DNA of 64,000 bases, taken from contig NZ_SJNX01000001.1 of NCBI RefSeq assembly GCF_004331075.1, positions 457,809 to 521,808 on the forward strand, given 5' to 3'. This DNA comes from Acinetobacter brisouioides. GTDB lineage: Bacteria > Pseudomonadota > Gammaproteobacteria > Pseudomonadales > Moraxellaceae. The number at the start of each line of letters is the position of its first letter. The first letter of the stretch is position 1. The notes under the pieces are model-generated. The model ran no database searches. It had not been told where the DNA came from and saw only the letters and a program-made list of their open reading frames with translations. Made by a program: the position numbers and the translations under genes. This document shows, one piece after another, positions 28,135 through 38,601 of this stretch.

Positions 28135-28315
28135 CGACAATTTTAACCTTTTATGATTTTTATCGGAAATATTGTGTATTTTCGTTTCATTCGAGGTGCG
28201 AATGTCATAAAATGGTAAACTTTATGGGGTGTTGAAAATTATTTTATTTTCTTCCCCGTCATTTTACGCTGTAGACTCCTCATGCCTTTGAAAATTCGCG
28301 TGGCCTAATATTGCA

Positions 28316-29107
28316 ATGAATCAAGTGCTTCACTCCACGATGGAATCTGCTCCACACATTCGTGTTCTGGATGAATGGCAAGAAACCATTCCTGAAGATT
28401 TATATATCCCTCCTGCCGCCTTTGAAATTTTACTCGAGCACTTCGAGGGACCACTCGACTTTTTAATTTACCTGATTCAAAAAAATGGTTTTGACTTGCT
28501 CCAGCTCGATATTGCACCGATTGCCAACCAATATTTACAATATATGGATGCAATGAAGTCACTCAATATCGAGTTAACCGCAGACTATATGGTCATGGCA
28601 GCATTATTGGCAGATCTAAAATCGCGTCTGTTATTGCCAAAACCCAAAAATATCGAATTAGAAAAAGACCCAAAACAGCAACTAATTGACCGTTTAGAAA
28701 CTTATTTACGTATTAAAAAGGCAGCCGAACGTCTTGGGCAATTTCCTATTCTTGAACGCGATACCTTTAATATCAATGTCAGTTTAGGGCAAAGCACTGC
28801 TGTTTATGAAGGTTACAGTGTCGATTTACTCAAAGATGCACTGTTTTGTGTCTTTAACCGCCCTGAACCCGTTGTTCATCAAGTTCAACAAGAGCCCGTT
28901 TTACTTGAAGAACGGATTGCTTATATTGAACTGATGCTTGAATCTGGGAAAGTTTTAAACTTTTCTGCCTTACTCAAACCAAGTCAAGGTAAAATGGGTA
29001 TGGTCGTGACCTTCATGGCAATTTTAGAGCTTACCCGCCAGCAAAAAGTTCAGATTGTTGCCACAGGTATTGAAGCACCGCTTGCAATTCAGGGAGTCGC
29101 TGCATGA
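28316..29107 (+). CDS. scpA: Segregation and condensation protein A
   Basis: 263 residues. The N-terminal SMC-binding block is LLEHFEGPLDFLIYLIQKNGFDLLQLDIAPI. A helical middle and a small C-terminal winged helix follow. ScpA is the kleisin that bridges SMC heads; smc lies at 45.3 kb in this window. It overlaps scpB by 4 bases. The start is weakly supported by ribosome sites (28316, or ATG 28340). Confidence 0.94.
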   Translation: MNQVLHSTMESAPHIRVLDEWQETIPEDLYIPPAAFEILLEHFEGPLDFLIYLIQKNGFDLLQLDIAPIANQYLQYMDAMKSLNIELTADYMVMAALLADLKSRLLLPKPKNIELEKDPKQQLIDRLETYLRIKKAAERLGQFPILERDTFNINVSLGQSTAVYEGYSVDLLKDALFCVFNRPEPVVHQVQQEPVLLEERIAYIELMLESGKVLNFSALLKPSQGKMGMVVTFMAILELTRQQKVQIVATGIEAPLAIQGVAA

Positions 29108-29691
29108 GTGTGAATAGCATGACCATGTCGATTGATGAATTGCATCATGAAGTTTTAATGCAATTAGAAGCTATTATTTTTGCCAGCGATGCCCCTGTGT
29201 CGATTGCTCGTTTAAAAGAAGCTTTTCAAAATCAATATACCAAACAACAATTACATCAATATTTGCAGCAACTGGCTGTGTTACAGCATGGCCGCTCTAT
29301 TGAGCTGATTGAAACCGCACAGGGCTTCCGTTTTCAAGTCCGCGCCAAATATCGACAGGTGATTACCCAGACTTGGCCAGAACGACCAACGCGGTTATCA
29401 CCTTCTCTACTCGAAACTCTGGCTGTGGTCGCTTATCATCAGCCAGTAACCCGTGCAGATATTGAACAAATTCGTGGAGTGAGCAACAACAGTCAAATTT
29501 TGCGTACATTATTTGACTTTAACTGGATTAAAGAATCAGGTTTTCGCGAACTCCCTGGACGACCGGCGCTGTTGATTACAACGCCCCAATTTTTGAATGC
29601 TTTTGGTTTAGCTTCGCTAAGCCAATTGCCTCCCCTGCAGGATGCCAAGGAAGCTTTCATGACACTTGATGCCCAAGCAGCAAAGTCGTGA
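29104..29691 (+). CDS. scpB: Segregation and condensation protein B
   Basis: 195 residues with two winged helices. EAIIFASDAPVSIARLKEAF and the conserved LAVVAYHQPVTRADIEQIRGV are ScpB hallmarks. It dimerises and binds ScpA in the SMC complex. It begins with a 4-base overlap (ATGA) at the scpA stop. Confidence 0.95.
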   Translation: MSVNSMTMSIDELHHEVLMQLEAIIFASDAPVSIARLKEAFQNQYTKQQLHQYLQQLAVLQHGRSIELIETAQGFRFQVRAKYRQVITQTWPERPTRLSPSLLETLAVVAYHQPVTRADIEQIRGVSNNSQILRTLFDFNWIKESGFRELPGRPALLITTPQFLNAFGLASLSQLPPLQDAKEAFMTLDAQAAKS

Positions 29692-29733
29692 ATAGGTGGA
29701 CTGTTGATTGATTAATTCTAAGGTTATGCTGTC

Positions 29734-30678
29734 ATGAGTGAAAAACTACAGAAGGTTTTAGCGCGTATTGGTTTGGGTTCTCGCCGTTATATGGAAGAAG
29801 TCATTGCCGCTGGTCGTGTAAGCGTGAATGGTAAAATTGCCCAAGTGGGTGAACGCATCGAACCAACCGATGAACTGCGTATTGATGGTCGTAAAGTTCA
29901 ATTCCAAATTGAAGATGAAATTCGCCGCCGCGTGTTGATTTATTACAAACCAGAAGGCGAAATCTGCTCACGTAACGACCCAGAAAATCGCCCGACCGTG
30001 TTCGAAAATTTGCCACAAATTAGCAACGACCGTTGGGTTATGGTCGGTCGTTTGGACATTAACAGTACAGGTCTGCTGTTGTTCACAAACGATGGTGAAC
30101 TCGCGAACCGTTTAATGCACCCTTCAAATGAAATTGAACGTGAATATGCGGTGCGTGTCATGGGTGAAGTCACCAAAGAAATGCGCAACAATTTGCTTAA
30201 AGGTGTCACCCTTGATGATGGCCCTGCAAAATTTGAATCATTTTCTGACTTGGGTGGTGAAGGGATTAACCGCTGGTATCAAGTTGTAGTGAAAGAAGGA
30301 CGTAACCGTGAAGTACGTCGTCTATTTGAATCTCAAGGCTTAAAAGTGAGCCGTTTGTTGCGTACCCGCTATGGCTCAGTCATGTTACCGCGTGAATTAC
30401 GCACAGGACGTTGGATGGAACTCGATAAGCAAGATATTGACAATTTGGTCAAACAGGTTGAATTGAAACCACGCCAAGGTACAGGTTTATATGGTATGGC
30501 AAAACGTCGTGCCGAGCGTATGACTGAAAAACCAATGGCAGCACGTCGTGGTGGTTTCCTCCGCCAACAGCGCCGTGATAGCGATGCCCCACAGCAACCA
30601 CAACAGCAAGCGAATCCTTCTAGCAGTAATGGTGGACAACGTAAGCCAGCTGGTCAAGGCAAAAACTTCAAAAAATAA
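29734..30678 (+). CDS. rluB: 23S rRNA pseudouridine(2605) synthase
   Basis: 314 residues. The S4 RNA-binding domain (KLQKVLARIGLGSRRYMEEVI) is followed by the RsuA-family catalytic block GRLDINSTGLLLFTNDGELA, with the aspartate in GRLD. A basic, glutamine/glycine-rich tail (about residues 260-314) is low-complexity. The position after scpAB is the usual one for rluB. Confidence 0.94.
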   Translation: MSEKLQKVLARIGLGSRRYMEEVIAAGRVSVNGKIAQVGERIEPTDELRIDGRKVQFQIEDEIRRRVLIYYKPEGEICSRNDPENRPTVFENLPQISNDRWVMVGRLDINSTGLLLFTNDGELANRLMHPSNEIEREYAVRVMGEVTKEMRNNLLKGVTLDDGPAKFESFSDLGGEGINRWYQVVVKEGRNREVRRLFESQGLKVSRLLRTRYGSVMLPRELRTGRWMELDKQDIDNLVKQVELKPRQGTGLYGMAKRRAERMTEKPMAARRGGFLRQQRRDSDAPQQPQQQANPSSSNGGQRKPAGQGKNFKK

Positions 30679-30689
30679 TGTGATTACTC

Positions 30690-30720
30690 ACCTTTATGCC
30701 TTGATTTGAGGCATAAAGGT
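30690..30720 (+). terminator. Hairpin after rluB
   Basis: Perfect 11-bp stem ACCTTTATGCC / GGCATAAAGGT with a 9-nt loop, then TTCTTCC. The T run is weak but the stem lies 12 nt after the rluB stop. Confidence 0.65.
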
Positions 30721-30851
30721 TCTTCCCCCACATCACATATTTTTAGAATAAAATTAAAATTTCATCACTTATTTATGGTTTCTCGTTCACGAGAGTTAAA
30801 TCCCCCAAACTCTGGTTCGGTTATATTCTAGTATCCTATCCAATATCCTGA

Positions 30852-30962
30852 TATCGATATAATCTTAAACAAGTGGCCTTACAGCAAAATTTGACCGAAG
30901 TGCAGCATGATTTAAAAATGGCACAACAACAGATCGAAGCACTCAAACAAATGAACCACTAA
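30852..30962 (+). pseudogene. Short coiled-coil tail of a lost gene
   Basis: An open frame of 36 codons with no ATG start, beginning just after an in-frame stop and ending at TAA (30960-30962). It reads VALQQNLTEVQHDLKMAQQQ and continues to IEALKQMNH, an amphipathic helix with normal codon use. It looks like the 3' end of a decayed gene. A GTG at 30873 could allow a 29-residue peptide but has no ribosome site. I do not recognise the parent family. Confidence 0.4.
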
Positions 30963-30980
30963 AATTAAAAACAGCCACAA

Positions 30981-31010
30981 AAAAAGATGAGCCATATGAC
31001 TCATCTTTTT
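30981..31010 (-). terminator. Terminator of the bio operon
   Basis: Eleven-bp stem AAAAAGATGAG (30981-30991) / CTCATCTTTTT (31000-31010), loop of 8 nt. It ends in a T run on both strands, 10 nt after the bioD stop. Confidence 0.9.
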
Positions 31011-31019
31011 GACTTGCAA

Positions 31020-31667
31020 TCACGCTACTAGAACAGGTACATCAATCCACACGGTATCAGGAAAATGTTCTGCCAAATAGGCTTTGAGCAACTGCCGCGT
31101 ATCTTTGGCAATGATCTCATCTTGTGAGTCATCATTGAGATTATAAGCCAATGCATACAATGGAATCTGACGCGCTTTTAAGGCTTCAAGACTCAGTAAT
31201 GTATGATTGATGCTGCCCAAACGTCCTGAAGACACCAATACGACAGGATAACCTTGCTGTTTCACAAAATCGATGGTCAGCAAACGGCGAGTTAAAGGCA
31301 CCATTAAACCACCTGCACCTTCCAGTAACACGACGTCATAGCGCTGTGCCAAAGTTTCAGTCGCGGCATTGATTTTGGCAAAATCAATTTCACGTCCATC
31401 CAGTTCACTGGCCAAATGCGGCGATGCAGGATAAGTAAAAATTTCAGGCATGGTCAGCTTTTCATGATCTTCTGGCAACCAGCCTGTCGCCATGATTTCA
31501 CGGTGCTTTTCCAGATCTTCAGACACATCAACATTGCCCGTCTGAATCAATTTCTGGGTAATGACTTTTTGCTGTTGCTCTGCCAAGGTTTTCGCCAAAA
31601 ATCCCGTGGCGAAGGTCTTCCCAATTCCTGTATCAATACCGCTGATAAAATAAATTTGGGCGCTCAT
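31020..31667 (-). CDS. bioD: Dethiobiotin synthetase
   Basis: 215 residues. The P-loop-like GIDTGIGKTFATGFLAKTL and EGAGGLMVPL are the BioD signatures. It closes the ureido ring of biotin with ATP and CO2. The frame runs open to 31787, but GGAGGT 4 nt before the ATG at 31667 and the family start MSAQIYFISG set the start. It overlaps the bioC stop by 4 bases and is the last gene of the operon. Confidence 0.95.
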   Translation of the reverse strand: MSAQIYFISGIDTGIGKTFATGFLAKTLAEQQQKVITQKLIQTGNVDVSEDLEKHREIMATGWLPEDHEKLTMPEIFTYPASPHLASELDGREIDFAKINAATETLAQRYDVVLLEGAGGLMVPLTRRLLTIDFVKQQGYPVVLVSSGRLGSINHTLLSLEALKARQIPLYALAYNLNDDSQDEIIAKDTRQLLKAYLAEHFPDTVWIDVPVLVA

Positions 31668-32440
31668 GTCAACCTCCGAGCAATGATATAAATAGGATGA
31701 TAAGTCAGTGGATACTGCTGTTGTGACTGTATTGATTTGAGCTGTGCATAATCTGCATAGAACTGCTGCAAACGCTGCTTTGTCCATGCAAAGTCACGAT
31801 TGGTTGCGGTGACGCCTGTAGCTTTCAGATGTTTCAGCACATCACGTGGCTGCGCAAACTCAAGTTCAATCAGTTCCTGTTCAGCATGCATCACTTCAAA
31901 ACCTTGCTGTTCAAGCAAAGTTTGTAACTGTTCTAATGAATAGTAATCTAAGCCCTGACCAATCAATTGCTTGATTTGCCATAGGTTCTTTGAACCAAAA
32001 GTTGAAAAACACAACCAGCCTTGCGGGTTTAAAGCAGCATGAATTTTCGCAAAAACAGCCGATAAATCCTGCATCCATTGCAATGCAGAACTCGACACCA
32101 CCGCCGCAAGTGCATTTGGAAAGGTAAGTTTTTCAGCATCACCGATACAGAACTCAACCTGCTGTTCAGGGAAAAATTCTATTACCTCAGCATACAGGTC
32201 ATTGACGACATAATGCTGTACAGCAAACTGTTGCTGTAACAAGCGAGTCAGTGTCCCTGAGCCACAACCGATTTCGAAAATTCGCGGCAACTGCTCAGGG
32301 CAAAACTGTTGCATTAACTGCGCCAGATGTTCACAGATCTGCTGCTGTGCCACAGCTTGTAGCGTATAGGTTTCACGGGCTTTGGCAAAACGCTGCTGGA
32401 TCACGCTTTTATCGAGTGAAGTCATCTGATTCACAACCAT
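31664..32440 (-). CDS. bioC: Malonyl-ACP O-methyltransferase
   Basis: 258 residues (253 if the ATG at 32425 is used). The SAM motif I is IFEIGCGSGTLTRLL, SSALQWMQDLSAVFAKI follows, and the N-terminus VIQQRFAKARETYTLQAVAQ is BioC-like. It methylates malonyl-ACP so that the fatty acid enzymes can extend it to pimeloyl-ACP. The start at 32440 overlaps bioF by 10 bp. Neither start has a clear ribosome site, so translation probably depends on coupling. Confidence 0.92.
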   Translation of the reverse strand: MVVNQMTSLDKSVIQQRFAKARETYTLQAVAQQQICEHLAQLMQQFCPEQLPRIFEIGCGSGTLTRLLQQQFAVQHYVVNDLYAEVIEFFPEQQVEFCIGDAEKLTFPNALAAVVSSSALQWMQDLSAVFAKIHAALNPQGWLCFSTFGSKNLWQIKQLIGQGLDYYSLEQLQTLLEQQGFEVMHAEQELIELEFAQPRDVLKHLKATGVTATNRDFAWTKQRLQQFYADYAQLKSIQSQQQYPLTYHPIYIIARRLT

Positions 32441-33588
32441 TGTACCAAGGCTTCAAGCGCGTCCTGCTGGGTTTGTGCCGTTAGCGACACCCGTAACCGC
32501 GCAGCATTTTTCGGAACTGTTGGCGGGCGTACAGGCATGACATAAAAACCATGCTGCTGTAACTCTTTAGCTTTCGCAACGGCTTGATCACTCGCACCAA
32601 TCACAATCGGCACAATATGCGTGGTCGATGGGCTGTCATAACCACGTGCCAAGACTTGCTGCTGTAAATAATGACTGGTCTGTGCCAAATGTTGACGCTC
32701 AGCAGTTAAACCTTGCATGTGTTCAAAAATAAATTTCGTCCATGCAATATTCACAGGCGGCAAAGCGGTACTAAAAATCAGCGGGCGCATGCTATTAATC
32801 AAATAGGCTTTAATGATCGGATCACACAGCAAATAGCCACCGACTGAAGCAATGGCTTTACCAAATGTACCGACCAAGAAATCAACCTCTTCGATACAGT
32901 GATGCTGCTCTGCACAACCCAAGCCACGTGCACCACGCACGCCAATCGCATGGGCTTCATCGACATACAGCATGACTTTGGCAAATTGGCGTTTAATCGC
33001 CACCAATGCCGTTAGATCGGTTTCATCCCCATCCATACTGAAAATACTTTCAGTCACCACAATAATCCGCTCAATCTCGGCATCATCGTGATATTTTTCA
33101 AGCAGGCTGTGTAAATGTTGCAAATCATTATGACGATAACGTACATATTTGGCAGCACTCAAACGAATGCCATCAATCATACTAGCATGTACCAGTTTGT
33201 CTGCCAAAATCAGGGTTTTACTGTCTGCAACCGCAGGTAAAATCCCGACATTCATATGATAGCCACTATTGAACAGTAGCGCCGCACGCCCAGAAAAAGC
33301 CTGAGAAAGACTTTGCTCCAAGTCGGCATATTCGGGAAAGTTTCCTGTCAGCAGACGCGATGACGAGCTGCTTAAATAGCACTCTGCTACTGGATACTGG
33401 GCAAAAAACTGCTCGCGTAAATTTACTTCTGCGGCAAGTCCCAAATAGTCATTGGATGACAGGTTCAGCATCTGCTGCCCTGCAATTTCGATGTACTGCC
33501 CGTGCTGACGGTTTTCGGTAAATTGGCGATAGTTGCCTTGTTGTTTTAACTGGTCAAGCTGTACTGCATAGTGTTCAAGCAGGGACAT
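32431..33588 (-). CDS. bioF: 8-Amino-7-oxononanoate synthase
   Basis: 385 residues, PLP alpha-oxoamine synthase. Conserved blocks are [36 protein letters not shown] and the PLP lysine in [14 protein letters not shown]. It condenses pimeloyl-ACP with alanine. It overlaps bioA by 14 bp and bioC by 10 bp. Confidence 0.96.
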   Translation of the reverse strand: MSLLEHYAVQLDQLKQQGNYRQFTENRQHGQYIEIAGQQMLNLSSNDYLGLAAEVNLREQFFAQYPVAECYLSSSSSRLLTGNFPEYADLEQSLSQAFSGRAALLFNSGYHMNVGILPAVADSKTLILADKLVHASMIDGIRLSAAKYVRYRHNDLQHLHSLLEKYHDDAEIERIIVVTESIFSMDGDETDLTALVAIKRQFAKVMLYVDEAHAIGVRGARGLGCAEQHHCIEEVDFLVGTFGKAIASVGGYLLCDPIIKAYLINSMRPLIFSTALPPVNIAWTKFIFEHMQGLTAERQHLAQTSHYLQQQVLARGYDSPSTTHIVPIVIGASDQAVAKAKELQQHGFYVMPVRPPTVPKNAARLRVSLTAQTQQDALEALVQWL

Positions 33589-34870
33589 TCGCTTCTCCTG
33601 AGGTTATTTCTGCGACCACCGCTTTGAGTTCACGTAATAAAAATTCTAATTCTTCGGGGCGAATCACATAAGGCGGCATCAGATACACCAGTTTGCCAAA
33701 TGGACGCACCCAAATCCCGCGCGCGACAAATTGCTGTTGCAAACTTGCCATATTGACCGCTTCAGTGAGTTCTACCACACCAATTGCGCCAAGCACACGG
33801 ACATCAGCAACATGTTCCAAGTCCGCAAGTGGTGCCAAGCCTTGTTTTAAATGTTGTTCAATACGCTGAATATTGGCTTGCCAGTCTTGGGAAAGCAACA
33901 ATCTAGTACTCGCCACTGCCACCGCACATGCCAATGGGTTTGCCATAAAGGTCGGGCCGTGCATAAACACGCCTGCCTCGCCTTTGGAAAGGGTTTCTGC
34001 TACATGTCGCGTGGTCAAGGTTGCAGCCAGTGTCATATAACCGCCCGTTAGACCTTTCCCAATACACATAATGTCAGGCTCGACCCCCGCATGTTCCCAT
34101 GCAAAGAGTTTACCTGTGCGCCCAAAACCTGTGGCGATTTCATCAAAAATCAGCAAGATATTATATTTCTGGCAAAGCAGTTTGGCTTGGCGCAAATATT
34201 CAGGATGATAAAAACGCATCCCGCCTGCACCTTGTACAATCGGCTCAATAATCAGTGCCGCAATATTTTGATGCTGCTGCTCCAAGGTTTGCGCCAGTTC
34301 AGCAATATCCTGAGCATCCCATTCACCATCAAAACGGCTTTGCGGCGCTGGAACAAAATAACGAATCGGCAAACATGAACCGAAAATCTGATGCATACCC
34401 GTAACAGGGTCACAGACCGACATGGCATTCCATGTATCGCCGTGATAGCCCGAACGCGTGGTAATAAAATTGGTTTTTTGCTGCTGCCCTTGCGCTGTCC
34501 AGTACTGCACTGCCATTTTCAGTGCAACTTCAACTGACACCGAACCCGAGTCTGCATAGAAGATTTTATCTAGCGATGGCGGCACAATTTCAAGCAGTGC
34601 CTTACCCAGCTCAATCGCAGGGTCGTGGGTAAATCCACCAAACATGATATGTGACATGCGTTGTAACTGATCGGTGACTGCCTGATTCAGCACAGGATGA
34701 TTGTAACCATGAATCGCACACCACCAAGACGACATACCATCGATAAGTTGACGACCATCATCCAGTTCAATGGTCGATGCAAAAGCTTGCTTAACCTTAA
34801 ATGTGGGTAATGGATTAATCATTGATGTATATGGATGCCATAAGTGTTGTGCATCAAATAAATCTGTCAT
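33575..34870 (-). CDS. bioA: Adenosylmethionine-8-amino-7-oxononanoate aminotransferase
   Basis: 431 residues, class III aminotransferase. HLWHPYTSM is the BioA N-terminal signature. [20 protein letters not shown] and the PLP lysine in [17 protein letters not shown] are also present. It forms 7,8-diaminononanoate. SD AGGTGG lies 6 nt before the ATG. A 25-bp perfect inverted repeat (34886-34910) sits directly upstream of that ribosome site. Confidence 0.96.
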   Translation of the reverse strand: MTDLFDAQHLWHPYTSMINPLPTFKVKQAFASTIELDDGRQLIDGMSSWWCAIHGYNHPVLNQAVTDQLQRMSHIMFGGFTHDPAIELGKALLEIVPPSLDKIFYADSGSVSVEVALKMAVQYWTAQGQQQKTNFITTRSGYHGDTWNAMSVCDPVTGMHQIFGSCLPIRYFVPAPQSRFDGEWDAQDIAELAQTLEQQHQNIAALIIEPIVQGAGGMRFYHPEYLRQAKLLCQKYNILLIFDEIATGFGRTGKLFAWEHAGVEPDIMCIGKGLTGGYMTLAATLTTRHVAETLSKGEAGVFMHGPTFMANPLACAVAVASTRLLLSQDWQANIQRIEQHLKQGLAPLADLEHVADVRVLGAIGVVELTEAVNMASLQQQFVARGIWVRPFGKLVYLMPPYVIRPEELEFLLRELKAVVAEITSGEANVPA

Positions 34871-34885
34871 CCAAAACCACCTTTT

Positions 34886-34910
34886 TTAACATCAATGGCA
34901 CTGATGTTAA
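34886..34910. promoter_or_regulatory. 25-bp palindrome in the bioA leader
   Basis: TTAACATCA (34886-34894) and TGATGTTAA (34902-34910) are exact inverted copies around a 7-bp centre, ending 16 bp before the bioA start. No T run follows on either strand, so it is not a terminator. It could be an operator for a biotin regulator or an mRNA hairpin limiting bioA translation. It does not resemble the BirA operator, and the BirA in this window lacks a DNA-binding domain. Confidence 0.55.
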
Positions 34911-34950
34911 TCCGTTTCTGGCATGGATGCCATTGCCAGATCAGTCAAAT

Positions 34951-35679
34951 TCAGGCAAACGACGCTTCAGTCAGAAATTGACAAATTTGTTCAGCGGCAA
35001 GCACTGGATGGGTCACAGGAAAGGCATGACTTAGTTCTGGCAACATCGTGATATGTGCTGCTTTAGCAGAAAAATCAGGGACTTTTTGTAAAATCTGGTA
35101 AGGAACAACTGCATCCTGTTCGGTAAAGATAAAACAAGCCGAATTGGCATATTGCAACCATTTATCGACCAAGTTTAAATCCTGCAACAGGATCAAGCCT
35201 TGCAATAACAACTCATTTTCTGGGGGATTGGCAGTATTTTGCAAAGTGAGCCAGTGCTGTTTCGCCTGTGCATCACCACGACAAATGTTCAGATAAAAAC
35301 GCTTGAGAGTCGCTTGAGGATTTTGCTGAAAGGCTTGGAAAAACTGAGTAAATTCAGTTTCAGGCATGGCACAAGACCAGTTTTCTTGTACCACAAAACA
35401 CGGATTACTCGCCAAGCTAATGAGTATTTTTTGCTGTCCTGTGAGTTGTTGATAGGCATCGACCAGTAACAGTGCCAATTGTCCGCCTAGTGACCAGCCG
35501 ATGACGACATCCACTTCAGCAACACGGGCAAGCATCTGGTGTTTTTGAGTAGGGTCAAACCAGTCAAAAATATCCGCCAGTTCCACCCGATGCCCAACTT
35601 GCTGTAATGCCTGTTGCAATGGCATCAGGGGTGCAGTTCCTACACCCCAACCTGTAATCAGCAAGATTTCCTTTGGCAT
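34951..35679 (-). CDS. BioH-like pimeloyl-ACP methyl ester esterase
   Basis: 242 residues, alpha/beta hydrolase. LLITGWGVGTAPLMPL and the nucleophile elbow VIGWSLGGQLALLL (GWSLGG, as in BioH) are visible, and the catalytic histidine is likely in LPELSHAFPVTHP. Its place 80 bp upstream of bioA-F-C-D, with bioC present, suggests that it removes the methyl ester to release pimeloyl-ACP. A TTG at 35724 opens the frame, but the ATG at 35679 gives the normal N-terminus. Sequence is divergent from E. coli BioH, so the role is mainly inferred from context. Confidence 0.75.
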   Translation of the reverse strand: MPKEILLITGWGVGTAPLMPLQQALQQVGHRVELADIFDWFDPTQKHQMLARVAEVDVVIGWSLGGQLALLLVDAYQQLTGQQKILISLASNPCFVVQENWSCAMPETEFTQFFQAFQQNPQATLKRFYLNICRGDAQAKQHWLTLQNTANPPENELLLQGLILLQDLNLVDKWLQYANSACFIFTEQDAVVPYQILQKVPDFSAKAAHITMLPELSHAFPVTHPVLAAEQICQFLTEASFA

Positions 35680-35767
35680 CGCTCTGTTCTCATCTACAAC
35701 AATATGCGTAGCAGTATAAGACAAAGCTTTTATGATCGATGTGCAAGATCTACCATTTTTAGCGTGA

Positions 35768-37339
35768 CTAGCACACTAAAGAGGTTGCCTCTGGCTGTGG
35801 TACGGCTTGCTGAGCAGGAGCAGCGATCATACTCATTTTTGCTTCAGCCAAGGTCTGCGGACAGTCACGATTAAAATGTGTTCCGCGACTTTCCTGACGT
35901 TGTAAGGCACTATGCACCATCAGCATTGCAGTCAAAAGCATTGGATATTGCTGCTCGGTGATGAGCCACCAGTGATTGAGCTGTGCATACAAATACTGCA
36001 TACCTGCAAAGTCACGCTGAATACCAAAATACTGGGTCATTTTTTGCTGCAATGTTGCAACATCAAAATCATCTTCCAGTTCAAACTGTGCAGAAACAAC
36101 TGTGAAATCTGGTTGCACCAGTTCCGCTTCAGCTTTCGGGACTTGCCACTCATCTTGCTGAACAATCGCGTGTGCAACATCACGCCCCATCACCATACAT
36201 TCAAGCAATGAGTTACTGGCTAAACGGTTCGCGCCATGTAAACCTGTACATGCCACTTCGCCGATCGCAAACAGGTTTTCAATATCGGTATGCCCAATCG
36301 CATCGGTTAACACACCACCACAAGCATAATGCGCGGCAGGTGCAACAGGAATTGGCTGCTGACTAATATCTAAACCTTGCTCAAGACAATGCTGATAGAT
36401 CGATGGAAAATGCTCGGTAATAAAAGCTTTTTCCAAGTGAGTCATATCCAACAAAACTGGCTGTTGCTGCTGTTTCTGGATTTGATCGGCAATCGCACGT
36501 GCCACAATATCACGAGGTGCAAGTTCTAGGCGTTCATCATAGGCAGGCATAAAACGCTCGCCTTGCTGATTACGTAAAATACCACCTTCGCCACGCAACG
36601 CTTCAGAAATCAGAAAGGTTTCACTGCCTTTGAGTGCCAATGCAGTTGGATGAAACTGGATAAATTCCAGATTTGCCACACGGCAACCTGCTTGCCATGC
36701 CAGTGCCACGCCATCGCCTGTTGACGTTGCTGGATTGGTGGTCAGTTCAAATAATTGCCCAGCACCACCAGTGGCTAAAATCACATATTTGGCAAAAACT
36801 TGTACAGATTGCTGCTCTGCATCCTGTAACTCGGCACCATAGCAACGCTGATCTTCAACATACAGTTGCTGTAAGCGATGTTCAGTCAAACAGGTTACAT
36901 TACTTTTTGCAGCCAGTTGCTGTTGCAGCGTTTGCGTGACTGACCAACCTGTATGATCAGCAGCATGCACAATCCGACGCTGCCCATGCCCACCCTCACG
37001 GGTTAAATGTAAATTTTGATTGTGCGAAGTAAATGGCACGCCAAACTGGCATAACCAGTCGATTGCAGCGGCAGCATTGGATAAAATGTGGGTGGTATTC
37101 TCCACATGACAGAGTCCCGCACCTGCGACTAATGTATCTTGAACATGTTCAGCAACGGTGTCTTGCGGATCGAGTACCGCAGCGATACCACCTTGTGCCA
37201 TATTGCTGGAACAGGTGTTTAAATCCTGTTTTGCGAGTAAGGCAATTTTGAACTGTTCAGGCAAGGACAGGGCAACGGTTAAACCCGCTAGACCTGCCCC
37301 AACAATTAAAACATCATAATGCTGAATATTTTGCTTCAT
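35768..37339 (-). CDS. nadB: L-Aspartate oxidase
   Basis: 523 residues. The FAD fold is [19 protein letters not shown], the substrate loop is [20 protein letters not shown], and [14 protein letters not shown] and [15 protein letters not shown] mark the succinate dehydrogenase/NadB family. It oxidises aspartate to iminoaspartate for NadA. Its start lies 26 bases inside the end of nadA, so the two are coupled. Confidence 0.96.
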   Translation of the reverse strand: MKQNIQHYDVLIVGAGLAGLTVALSLPEQFKIALLAKQDLNTCSSNMAQGGIAAVLDPQDTVAEHVQDTLVAGAGLCHVENTTHILSNAAAAIDWLCQFGVPFTSHNQNLHLTREGGHGQRRIVHAADHTGWSVTQTLQQQLAAKSNVTCLTEHRLQQLYVEDQRCYGAELQDAEQQSVQVFAKYVILATGGAGQLFELTTNPATSTGDGVALAWQAGCRVANLEFIQFHPTALALKGSETFLISEALRGEGGILRNQQGERFMPAYDERLELAPRDIVARAIADQIQKQQQQPVLLDMTHLEKAFITEHFPSIYQHCLEQGLDISQQPIPVAPAAHYACGGVLTDAIGHTDIENLFAIGEVACTGLHGANRLASNSLLECMVMGRDVAHAIVQQDEWQVPKAEAELVQPDFTVVSAQFELEDDFDVATLQQKMTQYFGIQRDFAGMQYLYAQLNHWWLITEQQYPMLLTAMLMVHSALQRQESRGTHFNRDCPQTLAEAKMSMIAAPAQQAVPQPEATSLVC

Positions 37340-38516
37340 GTTGCGTTGCCAGCCATTGTTGAAATTGGGCTAAACCCGCACCCAATTGTTGCTGTTGATG
37401 GTAGTTTTTGTAGGCTTCAGAGAAATCTAGCATCCGTTGGATTGGTGCTCGTGCTTCTTCAATCAGCGCGGCATCAAGTTGAACTTGCTGACTTTGATTG
37501 CGTAAAACTTCTGCACAAGCTGCCAAACCATTCATGGCCATCCACGGGCAAAATGCACAAGATTTACAAGTTGCACCATTGCCTGCTGTGGGTGCAGCAA
37601 TAAAGGTTTTATGTGGAGCTTGTTTTTGCATTTCGTGCAAAATACCCTGATCGGTTGCCACAATAAACTCATGCTCTGGGCGCTGTACCGCAGCATTGAG
37701 TAATTTACTGGTTGAACCCACCACATCGGCTTGAGCCACAACTTCAGCAGGTGATTCTGGATGCACCAGTACAATCGCTTCAGGATGCTGCTGTTTTAGA
37801 TGCGTCAGTTCAATGCCCTTAAACTCGTTATGGACGATACATGAACCTTGCCAGAGCAGCATGTCTGCGCCTGTTTTATTTTGGATATATTGGCCAAGGT
37901 GACGGTCAGGCCCCCAAATGATTTTCTTGCCCTGACTGTGCAAATACTCAACAATTTCAATCGCAATAGATGACGTTACCACCCAATCCGCATGTGCTTT
38001 GACTTCCGCACTGGTGTTGGCATAGACCACTACTGTACGGTCTGGATGCGCATCACAAAACTGTTTAAATTCATCGGCTGGACAACCCAAATCTAGAGAA
38101 CAAGTCGCTTCTAAATCAGGCATGAGTACCGTTTTTTGCGGGCTGAGGATTTTGGCAGTTTCTCCCATAAAACGCACGCCCACCACCAATAAAGTATCGG
38201 CAGGGTGATTTTTACAGAACTTTGCCATTTCTAGTGAGTCGCCGACCATGCCACCTGTTGCCAAGGCTAAATCTTGCAACTCAGGTTCAACATAGTAATG
38301 CGCTACCATCACAGCGTTATGCTGTTTTAAAAGTTCGCGAATTTGTTCTTGGTATTGTTGAATTTCTGTCGCATTTAATGCTGCGGGCACTTTTGCCCAT
38401 GCTTCATGCAAGGTACAGGCATTGCTTTGCTGCGCCTCAGCTGCAAACTCAATATGTGTCTGCATATAATCCAAGCTTGGCTTTTCATAAGGATAGCTAG
38501 CCAAATGTTCCTTCAT
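37314..38516 (-). CDS. nadA: Quinolinate synthase
   Basis: 400 residues. The [4Fe-4S] cysteines lie in [15 protein letters not shown] and [17 protein letters not shown], and [15 protein letters not shown] is the N-terminal block. It condenses iminoaspartate with DHAP. The frame extends to 38690, but the ATG at 38516 has GGA 8 nt upstream and matches the family start. Two copies of the NAD palindrome lie 33-85 bp upstream of the start. Confidence 0.94.
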   Translation of the reverse strand: MKEHLASYPYEKPSLDYMQTHIEFAAEAQQSNACTLHEAWAKVPAALNATEIQQYQEQIRELLKQHNAVMVAHYYVEPELQDLALATGGMVGDSLEMAKFCKNHPADTLLVVGVRFMGETAKILSPQKTVLMPDLEATCSLDLGCPADEFKQFCDAHPDRTVVVYANTSAEVKAHADWVVTSSIAIEIVEYLHSQGKKIIWGPDRHLGQYIQNKTGADMLLWQGSCIVHNEFKGIELTHLKQQHPEAIVLVHPESPAEVVAQADVVGSTSKLLNAAVQRPEHEFIVATDQGILHEMQKQAPHKTFIAAPTAGNGATCKSCAFCPWMAMNGLAACAEVLRNQSQQVQLDAALIEEARAPIQRMLDFSEAYKNYHQQQQLGAGLAQFQQWLATQHEAKYSAL

Positions 38517-38548
38517 AACGGCATTCCAACAATCAATATGCGCACAAT

Positions 38549-38567
38549 TATGCTCACAATGAGTATA
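38549..38567. promoter_or_regulatory. NAD-gene palindrome, site B (nadA/regulator region)
   Basis: TATGCTCACAATGAGTATA is a 19-bp palindrome of the form TAT(A/G)CTC-N5-GAG(C/T)ATA. The same pattern occurs at 38583-38601 and 39948-39966, all next to NAD genes. It is a probable operator for the adjacent Nudix-derived regulator. Confidence 0.75.
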
Positions 38568-38582
38568 TAAATTCAAACTCTT

Positions 38583-38601
38583 TTTGCTCAAAAAGAGTAT
38601 A
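38583..38601. promoter_or_regulatory. NAD-gene palindrome, site A (nadA/regulator region)
   Basis: TTTGCTCAAAAAGAGTATA, 34 bp from site B, matches the same palindrome except in its outer left arm. A wider A/T-rich inverted repeat (38577-38598) is centred 4-5 bp to the left of this site and overlaps most of it. Pairing two sites in this divergent promoter suggests cooperative repression of nadA and of the regulator gene. Confidence 0.7.

Larger units (their letters stand above)
30679..31019. other. rluB-bioD spacer (341 bp): two hairpins and a coding remnant
   Basis: Contains the rluB hairpin (30690-30720), AT-rich sequence, a short coding-like tail (30852-30962) and the bioD terminator (30981-31010). 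No complete gene is visible. Confidence 0.6.

Noticed and set aside
34886..34910. Palindrome as terminator of the BioH-like gene
   Set aside because: No T run follows on the minus strand and the repeat abuts the bioA ribosome site.
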